In this document: in pieces, positions 45,561 to 58,583 of the stretch
Position numbering within the stretch: the first letter of the stretch is position 1
Layout of the letters: each line of letters begins with the position of its first letter
NCBI GenBank assembly: GCA_003049485.1
Contig: PYST01000067.1
Location: 1 to 64,000 of the forward strand
Origin: Ophioceras dolichostomum
Lineage: Eukaryota > Ascomycota > Sordariomycetes > Magnaporthales > Ophioceraceae
DNA length: 64,000 nucleotides
Direction of reading: 5' to 3'
Notes under the pieces: generated by a model
What the model was told of the DNA's origin: nothing
The model's database searches: none
Seen by the model: only the letters and a program-made list of their open reading frames with translations
Position numbers and translations under genes: made by a program

Positions 45561-48500
45561 TGATGACGCCAAGATGTGAAAAAGGGATGAGGGAGTTGGA
45601 GGAAAAGGAGGTAGCCCGTGGGCGGGCGAGCACGGCACACATGCATGTGCAAGAGCATGGTTGTTGATTTGCTCGTAATATCTCGCGTTGTTGTTTGTTG
45701 GTGGACATCATCACGTCTGTTGGCCAGCTTTCCAAATTCGTTGTAGATAAGGGCCATAGAGACCGCATCTAATTGGCGAATGATTCTGCTGGCTGGGTGT
45801 GGTCGGTAGGTCGGCCGATGGACAAGGCCGCCACCTCCAGGGCGGCCAGAACGCGTCCCGCGCGGCCAGGGAGCTGCTGTAGCTCGTAGCTACTTGGGTA
45901 GGTACCTGCCACAGTAATTATCATGCGCCTGGGTCATGGATGTTGGGAGAGGAGCTCCAAATTGTGATAACAGACGCATAGCAAAACCAGGCGCCGAAAG
46001 GAATGGCACATCACCCAGGCAGTGGTCAGGGATTGGGGGAAGAAGCGACGAGAAGAATGCACAAGCAGCTCGGTCCAATGAGGGAGAATGATAAACGATT
46101 TATCAGTGAATGGCGGGTTTGATCCCCAGGCGGCTCGGAGTTCGGATGAAAATTAAGGTTCGAAGACGTCGGTCAGAACTCACCCAGCGAACGGGCAGTC
46201 AGCACAGGAAGACGGAAGAAAGGAGCGGAAAATGGAAGAAAAAAAAAGAGCCGCCGTCATTGATGGTTCGATCCCACAAGCGCAGTGACGGAAGAAGTGG
46301 CAAGACTCTCATGCAGCCACGGGCGCGTCTCTGCGTTTCTGGGGCGCCTGGAGGAAAGCTGAATGGTCGGATTGACGCCTGCTACAACAATATATCGGCA
46401 CCTTCTTGCTCCTTCAAGATTTGAGTGCCCCCGTTCCCGCAAGAAAGCTCTCTCGGCAGCATGTGTGCAAGAAAGTGCATGCATGGGCCGAATTACAGCT
46501 GTCGTTGGTTCTGTTGACGCGCTTGCACTTCATGTATTAGGAAGCAAGAAGAGCTGAGCTGGCTGGCATCTTGCTTGCGGGTTACTGGCTGAACTGACTG
46601 AACTGACTCGAGAGAAGATCAGACCGCGCCGGTGATCAATCAGAGGAGGAACTGACATAAGGTTTGTGATGGAATTTGGGGCTAGGTCGCTCCGTGCCTG
46701 AGAGCGCGGGCTGATGCCGTTCCGCACATGATCTGCGAGCCAGCCAGCTTACGACCTGCATTGGCTTGCCCTGCTCGCGGCGGCCGCCCGCTGCGATTGG
46801 TCGCTCGGCGCGTAAAGAAGAGAAGAAGAATAAGGGTGAGAAAAGCGCGCTAGGCCGGGTCGGGCATCCCGTGGCGGGCGTGCCCTGACCAAGATCCAGG
46901 TTGACGGAGATCGAGGGAGAGAAAAAAAAAACCCCCCCCAAAACAACAGCAGAGATGGAAAAGCAGGAAGAAAGAGGGCAGGATGTGGCGCGCCGGATGG
47001 AGGCTGGGGAAACGCTCTCTTCGCGATTCTTGAATAATGGAGATGCGGATGAAGGATTGATGCCTCGTGTTGGGGTCCTTTCCCGACTTGGCTTGTCGAG
47101 TTCTTCTTGGTGGAACAGTAAGAAGGGACTCACTCAACCGAGGCAAACCTAGCAGTCTTAGGGATCGCGATGACCACTATTACTCCTTCACGAAATCGAT
47201 GAGCAACTGTGCATTCTAGCAACAGGGGAACAATAGGTAGACTTCAGATTTCCCCATGCTCCTATTGCATGGTATTTGCATTCCTCCCTCGCCTTCTTCC
47301 GGTGATCGCCGGGGAAGGAACGTCTCAAATCTTGAGACGCGAAAGTTCTTTGCTTCCTGCCCGTCACCTTACCTGGCTGGTGATGACTGCGCTTCCAATC
47401 TTTTATTCACGCCCGCATGCCCGCGCTGCAGTCAGCAGGCGGCGGGGTCGGAATCGAGGGGCAAAATTGGGGAGAATTGGGTGAGAGAGGTGCACGTGAG
47501 TGGCTAGTCAACGCGACGGGCAGGACGAACTCACGCAATTTTCTGTTGGTCAGCTCAGCAAAACGCTGAGACAGGGAGGAAAGAAGAAGCCAAGGAAAAA
47601 GAGGGTAAGAGGAATCTGTGATCTGTGCCACCCTGGATGGAACACGGAGGACCCACAGGTCCCCCCGAAAGGCCTCACTCGAACATGAAGCCCACATCTC
47701 ACTGCCCGGCGGACAGGGTCCTCAGAATAGGCCTGCCTGGCTGGAACGGTGCTGGAAGGGAAGTCAGTGGATGGGGTGCAGGGTCATTCCATCGGAACAA
47801 GGACAGACGAAGTCACTGGAGCTTGTCGTTATTCCGCCTGCCATTTTAGCATTCTGAACAATGAGCATTTAACTTTTTTTGCAGCAAGCTTTCCTATTGT
47901 TTGTTGGCAGGTTTATTCTGACTGCCTTCTGTCTATCCGTGTTTTCGGTTTTATTTGATCGTGGTGGCGGGCTGTACCAATTTTTTCTTCCAAATCTCAC
48001 CTCCTCCTGCCTGGATGCACCGACTTGCACGTCGTTGTGGTAGTGTTGACCAGAGACCAACGTGATCCCCCAAAAGTCTGTGTTCCTGCTGCACGGGCTC
48101 CTCCTGCCCGCCCTTCCCGGTCGGGGTTTGCCTCCGCACTCAAACTCTCTACCAAATCTCTCAACTCCTGTCTGGTCTGTCATCCGTCCAACTCCTCAAC
48201 CCGAAAACCCGACCGGACCAGGCCAACAACAAGGAAACCGCCTTGCGAAGGGACCGACTGGTACGTCAAAAACAGAGGTCGAGACCTCTCGACCCTTTTC
48301 TTCTCCTTCCCTGCCTTATTTTTTTTCGGGTGGTTTTTTGGGGGGCTAAGCAGGCCTCTGGATCGAAGGGCGTTGTGCTCCCAACGCGTGCTCGAATCCT
48401 GGGCTGCTTGCTGCTGTTTTTCCCTCCACCGCCGCCCACTGCCGTCATCACGCGTGAGCCCTTCTCCGTCTTTTGGGGCAATCTGGGATCTTGAACGCCA

Positions 48501-48866
48501 CCGGAGGATAACAGTTCGTTCCGTGATCATCTGGCTGACTCGGACCGTCACTTACTTCCGCCTTTTTTCGCAAAGACTAAAGACGCAGCAACCGTCCGCC
48601 ACTCCTTCCGTTGCTCGGCCTCCACCGTCCTTCCTCGTCGGATCGTGTTATTTTCCATCGGAGCCTACAACAACGACGCCGACGACTACACCGACACTGG
48701 AATCAATCACGCTGCCTCCTTTTCGCCCTCTTCGACACCGCGGGATTCCCGCGCTCGTGTCGTCACGAGACTGCCGCCGCCGAAATACCGTCGACTACTT
48801 TGACGCGGGCGGCTTCGGAATAGGAAAAGGAGAGGTCCCGCCACTGCCTCAACCACAACCGTCGCA
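45561..48866. other. Intergenic and long leader of the Cdc4-type gene
   Basis: 3.3 kb without a supported gene. The last ~850 bases before 48867 are CT-rich with homopolymer runs (T6-G6 near 48330) and are probably promoter and 5' UTR of the Cdc4-type gene. An A10-C8 run lies at about 46922-46938, a TAGGTACC motif at 45892-45910, and a tandem ACTGACTGA unit at about 46586-46608. Confidence 0.5.
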
Positions 48867-51800
48867 ATGCTTCCGGCGCCTTCATCGGTCCAGAAGTCGG
48901 AGGTCCGCCGACCACGGTCCAGCCAGAAGATGTCGGTCAGCTGGGGCGAGTCGGAGGACGTGGTGACTCGCCGGACGTCATCTTGTCTCCAGTTCGAGCT
49001 GGCAGAGTGCGTCGAGACGAAGACTGTGACAACTACCACCACGACGAAGCGGTCGTACCCGCCCTTGTTTCTTCGCGAGCCGAGGCCACTGAGTGCACTC
49101 GATGCTAAAGAATATCCTCTTGCTATGCGGCCTACGCCACCAGAGCTGGCGAAGTTCACCGTCGACATTAACGGCCATGGCAACGACTTGTTCCCATTAG
49201 ACTCCTCGTTCGACGATGCCGTTCTTTCGGTACGTGTGCTACTTGAGATTCTCTTGATTCAAGTCGTCTCTTTACGGTGATCTCCTTCGTTTCGCCTTGA
49301 TACTAACAAGAGCCGTCGGACGCGTTTTCTGCAGCAATCAAATCCGGGCGACTTCGATGCGAAGATCGAAGCTGAGGCTGATTCTAGCCCTGACACACCT
49401 CTTCAGGAATCGCCCTCACCAGCCTACTATAACCGCCCCGAACCCCACCGGTCGGACCGTGCCCTCACCCGCCAAAGACAGGCTCCTGCCTCGTATGGGT
49501 CTCTCGGACGGAAAGGCCTCCGAGCCAACCGGCCGACCTTGACCGCCGCTGTCTCGGATCGGCTCCGGCGGCCATATTCCGAGAACCGCAGGGTTGCGTC
49601 GGCTGGCTACTTGGCCACACCCGATGCCTCGGAGCTCGTCGGCGGCAGCACTCGCCGCCGCAGGTCTCTGCTGTTCCCGGATCGCCTTGAACCCGTCGAC
49701 TCGGCCGCTGCGAGCCAGTCCACGTCGGTCTACAACGCCGCCAGCCCAGAGGAGAGCGACGGTCACACGGCGTTCAGCAGCTCCGTAGCCACGCCGCCAA
49801 TCACCGACCAGGACCCGGAACCGTTCGCCGACACTGACGAGTCGCTGCAACAGTCCATCCGTGCACTCCACCATCGGCCCCGGCCGACAATCGACACCGT
49901 CGCCGCCCAGGATGCGAGTCTCCCTAGCCCTGGTCTCTCGCCAACACTGCAAGCGGCCCAACTGCAGGCGAGCCAGAATGACGAAGATGTCGATGACGAG
50001 GATGATGAGATTGCCTTCTCCCAACAGCTCGCCCGGCGGGGAGACAGGAGCAGGTGGCTTGGGGAGTCCCAGTCCACTATAGACGGCGGTGAATGCGGTG
50101 AGTTGGTCGCTCTGGACGACGACGACGACGACCTTATCGGAGGCGATAACACCACCACACGATATGCCCGCCGGCCCATGAGAGCTGCCGTTCGAGGCGG
50201 CCAGGGGAGTATCTTGGAGACGCGCGCCATGCTCGAGACGTTCGACGCCATGCCTAATGAGATGAAGACTCTTGTCATGTACCAGTTCCTACGGCGGTGC
50301 CCTCGCAAGACGCTTCACATGGTGGCTGATGTCGTCAACCCGGCGCTTAAGTGCGACTTTTTGAAGCAGCTTCCCCTCGAGCTTTCGCTGCACATTCTCT
50401 CATACCTCGACCACCGCGATCTCTGCCGGGCGGCTCAGGTCTCTCACCTGTGGCGGACTATCATCGACTGCAACGAGACGGGCTGGAAGGATCTGTTTGA
50501 CCGGGAGGGCTTCTCGCTGTCTGACGCCGAGCTGGAGAAGGCGATTCAGCAGGGTTGGGGCTGGCAGGACCCCGTAGGCGAGTACGGTTGCGAGCTGGAT
50601 CTTAGTCTGCAGAGCCGCATGACGAGCACGGAGACGGAGCTGATCCGGTCGACCAAGCCGGCGCCGGCTCAGAAGCTGCGTAGCTCGAAGCGGAAGCGCG
50701 GACTGGCGGGATTCACTGCCTCAGAGCGGTCGAAGCGCCGGGCCAGCACTCAGGAGGTGGTCGGCCGAGAGGACAAGCTGGGGTCCGAGTACGTTCAGCA
50801 ACAGCCACAGCCTCAGACGCACCATGGCTGGCACCGCCAGAAGAAGGAGGGGCCGATCGCGGCGGCCACGGCGGCCAACCTCGCGGTCAGCGACCCAGGC
50901 CTTGGCCTGCCCAGCCTGCGACGGCTCCACCTTTTCAAGACGCTTTTCCGCCGCCACTACATGATCCGGCAGAACTGGACGAGCGGCAAGGTCAAGCCTG
51001 GCCATGTGGCGTTCGCGGCCCACCCGCGGCATGTCATCACCTGCCTACAGTTCGACGAAGACAAGATCATCACGGGCAGCGACGACACGCTGATCCACGT
51101 GTATGATACTAACACGGGCAAACGCCGGCAGAAGCTGGAGGGCCATGAGGGCGGTGTGTGGGCGCTGCAGTACGAGGGCAACACGCTGGTGTCGGGTAGT
51201 ACCGACCGGTCAGTGCGCGTGTGGGATATCGAGAAGGGCCTGTGCACGCAAGTCTTCTATGGCCACACTTCGACGGTGCGCTGCCTGCAGATCCTGATGC
51301 CGACCGACACGGGTGCCGTGCAGGACGGCAAGGCGGTCATGATGCCGCCTAAGCCTCTGATCATTACGGGTTCACGAGATAGCCAACTGCGGGTCTGGAG
51401 GCTGCCGGAGGCCGGCTCTCGGCGTTACATCCAGACGGGGCCTCCGGCCAACGATGCCGAGTGCCCCTACTTCATCCGCATCCTTCAGGGCCACTCGCAC
51501 TCTGTGCGGGCCATCTCTGCCCACGCCGACACGCTCGTGTCAGGCAGCTACGACAGCACCGTCCGTGTGTGGCGCATCAGCACCGGCGAGCAGCTGCACG
51601 TCCTCCACGGCCACTCCCAGAAGGTGTACTCGGTCGTGCTGGACCATAAGCGCAACCGGTGCATCTCCGGTTCGATGGACTCGGTGGTGCGCATCTGGGA
51701 TCTGGCTACGGGCGCTTGCTTGTACACGCTCGAGGGCCACAGCCTGCTCGTAGGCCTGTTGGACCTGCGCGACGACCGACTCGTGTCCGCCGCCGCCGAC

Positions 51801-52286
51801 AGCACCCTGCGCATCTGGGACCCGGAGAACGGGCGGTGTAAGAACATCCTCCAGGCGCACACGGCTGCCATCACGTGCTTCCAGCACGACGGCCGCAAGG
51901 TGATTTCGGGGAGCGAGAAGACGGTCAAGATGTGGGACATCCAGACCGGGGATTGCATCGAGGACCTCCTTACCGACCTGAGCGGCGTGTGGCAGGTCAA
52001 GTTTGATGGAAGGCGGTGCGTGGCTGCCGTGCAGAGGGACCAGCTGACTTACATCGAGGTGAGCATTCCAAGCCCTATCCTTACCCCCATTTTTCTCTTT
52101 CGCTCTTCTGCTTGGGTTCTTTCCGTCACCCTATGATTGAACCCGCTCTTGCTAACGTGGTGTTCTTCCTTTCACCTTTAGATCCTCGACTTCGGCGCTA
52201 TGCGCGATGGGAAGCCTCGTGAGGAGCTCGGCAAGAGGATGCTCCTTAACCCGGAGGAGCTGGGCGCGGCTGACGACGATGCATGA
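48867..52286 (+). CDS. cdc4: Cdc4-type F-box/WD40 protein (SCF substrate receptor)
   Basis: Substrate-recognition subunit of an SCF ubiquitin ligase; the Cdc4/Pop1/Fbw7 class binds phosphodegrons of cell-cycle and transcription regulators. Exons 48867-49229, 49335-52058 and 52182-52286 (introns 105 and 123 bp, phase 0) give 1063 aa. A long disordered N-terminus with Ser/Pro and acidic runs precedes a dimerisation-type segment (PNEMKTLVMYQFLRRCPRKT). The F-box is LKQLPLELSLHILSYLDHRD at about 460-500, a linker with a basic stretch follows, and seven or eight WD repeats run from about 680 to 1030, with repeated GHxxxV, LVSGSxDxTVRVWDI units. The final strand ...VWQVKFDGRRCVAAVQRDQL, then ILDFGA in the last exon, matches the Cdc4/Fbw7 closing blade. 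This argues against the Met30/SconB type. Neurospora FWD-1-like is the main alternative. Confidence 0.9.
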
Positions 52287-54190
52287 ACATGGCCAGAACA
52301 ACGGAGCCGAGAGTTGATGAAGAGGAGGAAACATATAAGGGGCGAACGAATGGACGACGATCTGGATGCCGATGTCCCCTACCGTGAGACGTGGGAAAGT
52401 GGCATGGCATGGACGAAACAAAGAAACATGGCGGGATACGGGATGGGACACCGATAACCAACACCCTCCTTTGGCCCCGAGCACCCCCGCAACCCAACCA
52501 AACCATCACAACGCTCGAGATGATTTGGGACGGCGAGATGCTTGTTCATCTCAGAATTTTTCCTTTCCCATCTCTCTTTCCTTATGTCTTAATTCTATTC
52601 ATGGTTCTCTTTCACTCTTGGTCTGCGCATTGTTTTTTTCTTCGACCTGCGGTGCATTCTTCTTTCTTGCACGAGTTTTCTTTCGCCTCATCAAGCATCG
52701 ATGTCAGTGCATCGAGAAGGACAATACAGACCACCCCCCTTGTAAAAAGCCCTAACCACCCCCCAAAACCCCATTATGTCGGCTAGACGGACACACGGGC
52801 AGCAAACAAAACTTTCCCTTTTCTCTTTTTGCTCCTCTTTCTTTTGTTTTTAATAGTCATTCCTCATCTTATCGCAATTATCATCATCGGCGTTCTTCCT
52901 CGTTCTCAATAGGGGCGTTCCGAAGTCTTTGAAGGTCGACGGACGGTTAAGTTAGGCGCATATATGGGAAACCAAGAAACAACGAGCTATCTTTCTTACT
53001 CTCTTATATCTCTTACATGTCTTCGGCGGCAGGTCAGGGGCGCGTATCACGAGTTTGACGTGTCATCTTATTACGTTCACGGGGACGAGGTGTCAGAGAG
53101 AGGAGAGGGGAGGGTTGGGGTTACATGGAAACGGAAAGGAAACGGAATATGCATATATTTTTTTTATTCTGCCCGCGTTGTTGTTCATACATCCATCCAT
53201 CCGTACGTACATGCCTTCTACTTATTTGCCTTATGTTGGTAGCTGATGGTTAATGAAATGAGAAGAAAAAACAAATGTCTACAGACTTGTTGGTGTTTCG
53301 TTGCACTTTACTGTGAGGTGGTGCGATGAGCGATCTGTTAGTGTGTCAACCTATGCCGCGAGGCTGCTACAGGGATAGGCATGCAAGTCTGTCTGCACGA
53401 CGCTATTCTTCCGTACGATGCGATATTCGTATCCTGTACGGAATAGATAGATGTGCTTCAAGGCCGAAGAGGAGATATCCATGCATGTAGTCAAGTTGCG
53501 GCTGAGCTAGACGCATCTCTGATCCTACTGCTTCCATGATGCATCGCCGTCTTTTAATAGACGAGGCGGAGTCATTGCAGGGGGGAGGAGAAGCTCTGGG
53601 GTAAAGGTTCTGGAAGAAGTTTAATAAGCACTTGTACGGTAGCTCACAAATTCGGTCTATTGAGGAGCCCATAGAAATAGGAGCGCGCTTGGCCTGCTCA
53701 ACTGGTCCAAGAAGAAGTCGTCCGTCGCGTCATGACGAAAGGAACACTACATGGTGGAGGAATAAAGCTCCGACCGATTTTCGGCGAAGGCGGCGATGTA
53801 TTGTAAAACTGTCAGAGGAGCTGATGCGGCTCAGTGGGTTGGCCGTTGTGGGGCTGTCGTCAGGGGTACACCGTGCAGCCAAAAGCCGTTGACGTCGTCT
53901 GTGCTAATGGGATTGATGGCATCACATCCTGCCTCTGAATTCCGTCGTTCCCGAATTTCGTTGTGTCTTGGATCTCTAGCCTGTCTTGCTCAAACTTTTC
54001 TTATTTCGAATATATTTATTTATTTCTTCGACACGCTCAAAGTCCTTCTAATTGGCTGAGCTTCTACGCATTGCAGCCGGAAAGAACGCGATTGCCCCAA
54101 CGCTGACCGACGTCTTCGCGGCGGCCGCCGAGACCTATGCTTTGGAACGTCGTCAAGGCCATCCGCAGACGGTGACTGCTGGCATTGGCC
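52287..54190. other. Intergenic, no supported gene
   Basis: Probably the 3' UTR of the Cdc4-type gene (T-rich, to about 52.9 kb) and the promoter of the PAP2 gene. Short CATC/CATA repeats near 53180-53205. No coding pattern seen. Confidence 0.5.
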
Positions 54191-55692
54191 ATGGCGCCGA
54201 GGGCCTCCTCCGATGGCACCGGCACGCTGGCGGCCGTCGGTCGGTTCTGGAGGGTGAGTAGGCGAGCTTGGGAAAGATTGGAAGGATTTGTCGGCGAGGC
54301 CCGAAGTTGCTGGGGCGGAAGGAAAAGGAAGTTTGCCTGTTGTGTGCTAACGACAGGCCCCACCGGACGGTGTGCCGGTAGAGCTCGTACGCGCCGGACT
54401 ATCTTGGTCTGACGATCCTTCTCACCGGATACTTGTTTGTGAGTTTTTCTGCCGTCGCTGTCATCCCTGTGTCCCTGTCCTACGCGCTGCTCCAGCCGGT
54501 CTGGATGGTTGAGGATGGAGTTAGAAGTGGACCGCTTGGCTGACCGCTTCGCCTTGTCTGTCGCCTTGCTTGCATAGTTCATCTTCTTCGTCGAGCCCTT
54601 CCACCGCATGTTTTCGATTAGCGATTTGAGTATCTCGTTTCCGCATGCCGAACATGAGCGCGTTCCTGTGTGTGAGTGATGGTCTCGGCTGCTTCTAAGG
54701 CCCTCCTGCCTGACCCCTGAGACGGGTCACGCGAGCTCTTGCCTAGACAAGGCGCCGCTACCCACAAGCACGAAAACACATTCGAGCACTGCTCTCTATT
54801 AGGTACCATATATGTAATGCAGATCAGACAGTATGGCTAATGGTGGCTAATGCATCGTGTAGTGCTGAACATAGTCTACGCAGCCGGCGTCCCCGTCGTC
54901 TTCCTGCTGCTGACGAACGCCGTCACGGGCGCCTCCGTACACAAACACCACGTCACATTACTGGGGCTTGCCATAGCCATATTCTTGACCACGTCCCTCA
55001 CCGACCTTGTTAAGAACGCCGTCGGCCGCCCTCGCCCAGACCTGATCGCACGCTGCAAGCCCAAGGCCGGCACGCCGGAGCACACGCTCGTGACGTGGGA
55101 GGTGTGCACCGAGCCGAACGGCCACATCCTCCACGACGGCTGGCGCTCGTTCCCCTCGGGCCACTCTAGCTTCTCGTTCGCGGGACTGGGGTACACGGCT
55201 ATGTTCCTGGCGGGCCAGCTGCGCGTGTTCGTGCTGCGGCACCACACAGAGGCTGCTGCTGCCGCCGCTGCTGCCGCTGCCGAACGCGACAGGAGTGCTG
55301 GTGGCTCCCGCGTCGGACTCGGCTCGCAGATGGAGCTCGTAGTCCACGCACACGGCGGCCACGACCTTGGCCGCGCGCTGCTCTGCATGGTCCCCTTGGT
55401 GGGCGCCACCATGATCGCCATAAGCAGGTGCCAGGACTACAGGCATGACGTCTACGACGTCTGCACGGGGGCTCTGCTCGGCACTACAGTGGCCTTCTGG
55501 AGCTACCGCCGCTACTGGCCGCGGCTGGCGAGCGTGGGCTGCTCCGAGCCTTACCCGAGTCCCGCCGCATCTTCTTCCGAAGAGGGAAGAAGAGGAGGGT
55601 ATGGGAGAGTGAGAGACTTGGAAGATGGCGGTGGGGATTCCGCGAGTGGATTAAATGTAGGCCATGAACTGCGCGAGCTGAGGAGGGCATGA
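54191..55692 (+). CDS. PAP2-type lipid phosphatase (Dpp1/Lpp1-like)
   Basis: Integral membrane phosphatase acting on diacylglycerol pyrophosphate, phosphatidate or related lipids. Four exons, 54191-54253, 54382-54438, 54578-54671 and 54863-55692 (introns 128, 139 and 191 bp), give 347 aa. The small first exons encode MAPRASSDGTGTLAAVGRFW, the first membrane span SYAPDYLGLTILLTGYLF, and FIFFVEPFHRMFSISDLSIS. The three-part phosphatase signature is complete: KNAVGRPRPD (about 122), FPSGHSSFSFAG (168-179) and SRCQDYRHDVYD (about 258-269), giving the catalytic histidines. An 11-residue alanine run (about 201-211) sits in the loop between the second and third motifs. The C-terminus is hydrophilic and Gly/Asp-rich. 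Membrane location and exact substrate (vacuolar Dpp1-like or other) are family inference. The gene is convergent with the proteasome gene. Confidence 0.92.
55249..55281. repeat. GCT/GCC repeat, poly-Ala in the lipid phosphatase
   Basis: Eleven consecutive alanine codons (GCT and GCC mixed) in the cytosolic or luminal loop between phosphatase motifs 2 and 3. Confidence 0.8.
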
Positions 55693-56332
55693 TTATGATG
55701 ATTATGATGATACCGCAACCAACCAAGCGACGTTTTGCTCTTCATTTCCTTTGCTGACCTCGGATGTTTTCCTGCCTGCAGTTGGATTGATGACGGCTAC
55801 GGCCACGGATCCCAAGATAAAGGATCATCTAAAGGAGCGGGAGTACGTATTGAAGGCGGTATGTGGAAGGAGCTACCTCGACTTATGCGACGATACACGT
55901 GGAGGTAAGAGTATGGGGGAACGAATTGGATCATACGTGTGGGTATATACAAGCCCTGTGAGTGTAAAAGAAAAACGAGGCGGGCATGTTGTATTTACTG
56001 TTCGCAGATTGGGGTCTTTAAAAACGGCTGCAAGGGAACAGCGAGGAGTCCATGATGAGGCAAATGTAGTGGAATGGTCGCATTCGCCGATTGAGTCTAT
56101 TGTTACAGATAGCGGCGAAACAAACAAAACAACAAAACACAGGCCGCCGTTTTTCTGTTCGTCAAAAGTCTCATCCCGGGTACTCACCTGTCCCTGCCTG
56201 CATGCACGCCGTCCAGCCTAATTGTATGAGTCTAAGGAATCTGCTGAACTCCCTCTGTCCCATTCATGATTAGATGTTTGCATTGGCGAGAGGGGACAAA
56301 AAGGAGTTGATGATGATAATGGTATCGTTGGT
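55693..56332. other. Convergent 3' spacer
   Basis: 640 bp between the stop codons of the lipid phosphatase (+) and the proteasome subunit (-), presumably both 3' UTRs. ATG/ATT-type repeats follow the phosphatase stop. No coding evidence. Confidence 0.5.
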
Positions 56333-57291
56333 CTATTTATCCTCCGTGCTCTCATCCTTCGCCAGGTCGTGCTCCTTCAGTAATGCCGTGATCTCGTCGG
56401 CGCTCCATAGCCGGTGGTAGATCTTGCCCTCCTTCGTCTGACCAACGGTCGCGAACTCGACTGTACGGAACAAAAGAGGGTGTGTTAGTGGAACACAGCT
56501 TGACGACAGATCAAGGGAGGGAAGGAGAGGGGAGATGTCGGTAGCAACACGTACTCTTCTCACTGCTCAGCTTGGTCGAGTCCATCGTCTTGCTCAGCAC
56601 CTTGACGGCCATACCGCAGGCCTCCTTGAGCGAGCAGTCCTCCTTGTAGTCCTGCTTTAGCAGACTCTGGGCGCTGGCGTTGTTGGCCCCGACGCTGGTG
56701 GCCTTCCAACCGCCGTAGTTGCCCGAGGGGTTGCTGAGGTACAGCTGGAACTGGCGCTGCGGGTCCCAGCCGGCGTAGATGAAGGACACGCCGAAGGGCC
56801 TCAGGCCGCCGTGCTGCGTGTACCCCTGCTTCAGGTCGCAGAGCCTCCTGACCAGCTGCTCGCAGGGGATGTCCTCGTTGTAGGTCAGCAGGTAGCGCTG
56901 GGCCGCCTGCCGCGCGTAGTTGATCAGGATGTTAGCGTCGGCCGTCATGCCCGCGACCGCGCAGATCATGTTGTCGTTCAGGATGTAGAGCTTCTCGGCC
57001 GACGTGTCCTGCTCCAGCAGCTTTGAAGTGACCTTGCGCTCGGCCGCGAGCACGATTCCGTCCTTGGCGAGGATTCCGATGGCGGTGCCAGCGTGGGAGA
57101 TGGCCTCCAGCGCGTACTCCACCTGGTAGAGACGGCCTTCTGGCGAGAAGATTGTTGTCTGTGGTGGTAATGGAGGTGGTGGTAGTTGGTTAGCATTAGT
57201 GTCTCTGGCGAGGGATCCCCCAAACGAAGCTCCCTCCCTGCATCTAGTGGGACGGGCTTCAGCTTACTCGAGAATCGTATCTGCGAGACAT
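56333..57291 (-). CDS. pre9: Proteasome 20S core alpha-3 subunit (Pre9/PSMA4 type)
   Basis: Structural alpha-ring subunit of the 20S proteasome. Three exons, 57291-57268 (8 codons), 57158-56555 and 56460-56333 (introns 109 and 94 bp), give 251 aa, close to the yeast and human lengths. The start MSRRYDSR joined to TTIFSPEGRLYQVEYALEAI is the proteasome alpha signature. Further on SHAGTAIGILAKDGIVLAAE, QLVRRLCDLKQGYTQHGG, RPFGVSFIYAGWD and NPSGNYGGWKATSVGANNAS are typical of the PSMA4/alpha-3 type; the last is the strongest identifier. The C-terminus is charged (KEHDLAKDESTEDK). Expected in cytosol and nucleus. It is divergent from the Bye1-like gene, sharing about 1.3 kb of intergenic DNA. Confidence 0.96.
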
Positions 57292-58583
57292 GACTGCAAA
57301 ACACGGCAAAGAACGGGGGACGTTTGCGGGGGAGGGAGGTTGTCGAGGGTGGAGGACCGAATGATTCAGACGGGTGTGCCGGCAATGTTTTCGTTGTGGT
57401 GGGAGAACGGAAGCGGTGGAAGCTGTTGGGCCTGGAATTGGAAGGCTGATGGTGAACCAGCAGCATCCCGTCGCGAGGCGCAACTTGTCGGAGCTCCAGG
57501 CAATCGATTGCACACGCACGTTAGCTGCGTGGATGCCTGAGTCTTGGCAGATTCCAGAATGGATGGCTGAAAATTGAGGCAGTCAGACGATCCTTCCCTC
57601 ATGAAATTTCCGACGCGAGCTCCTGCTTATGTAACATAACCCGCCACCATTTGTTTCCAGAATGAATAGCTCTGGGCCCGCTTTCTGCTTCACCTCACCA
57701 ATCTCTATCTCTCCACCTCCTCCCTCCCACCTGCCACCCACCTTCGGAGCAGAAATCGCGAAAGCAGGAAAAGGAGAAAAGAGAGAAAAAAAAGTTCAGC
57801 GACAGGAGTACATAAAGGCAGGCGAAACAACAAGCTCTGTTGCTTTTTATTTGGTCGGCAACGGCATCCCATCTTACATCTCGTTTCTTTGTCGTTTAAA
57901 CTCGATAAACTCGAGTTGCGCGACGCCGTACGCGAAATTCAATCACTGGAAGCTCTGACGCATACTCCGCGGCGCGATCGCATTTCCGCTGACTTCCCTC
58001 CCCCCAGCCCTCGTTCCTGGATTGCCCAATCCAACACATCGTCTTTTTTCTACAACTGACGTGCTATTATCCTCTGCATTCTCTCCCCTCCCTGTCTTCT
58101 CGCTCTCCGCAGGTCTCTGGGGACGGAATTCTGGGCGCTCGGCGACGGACACACGAAGCTCGGGGGTAGCTTTATGGTACCCACCTGCGCCGGCTCTTCC
58201 TGGCGTGTACTGCTTGAGAAGCCATCCAGTTGAAGACGCTCTCTCCCTCTTCGCAACATCATCCTCTAGACTACACTTATTTGAACCGTAAATCTCAATG
58301 TGTGCGTGATAGCTCGCGATCGTCAATCCCACGTATAGGGGCAGAGGACAGGGCTACAGTAGATAGACCAGCAGCCAAGCCAAGCCCTCAAGTCGGCGAC
58401 GTGCAAGCGCGACGAGGACAGCCAGCGGCTCGAGCGCAAGCGAAAGAGGAGGAACCACGACCACCAGCGCCACCAGCGCCACCATAAGTCAGCGATAGCT
58501 ACGACAACGACCAACCGACGACCACAAGCTACAGGCTCGAAGGCGTGCCCGCACTGCATTTACGTGCGAATTCAAGAGCGAAC
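57292..58583. other. Divergent promoter region
   Basis: About 1.3 kb between the start codons of the proteasome subunit (-) and the Bye1-like gene (+). CT-rich tracts facing right (about 57,700 and 58,050-58,260) suggest leader DNA. A three-codon open frame (ATG TGT GCG TGA, 58298-58309) could act as an upstream ORF if transcribed. Nothing else coding. Confidence 0.45.

Noticed and set aside
46636..47133. 165-codon minus-strand frame
   Set aside because: Ser/Pro/Phe-rich, crosses an A10-C8 homopolymer run, and has no conserved features.
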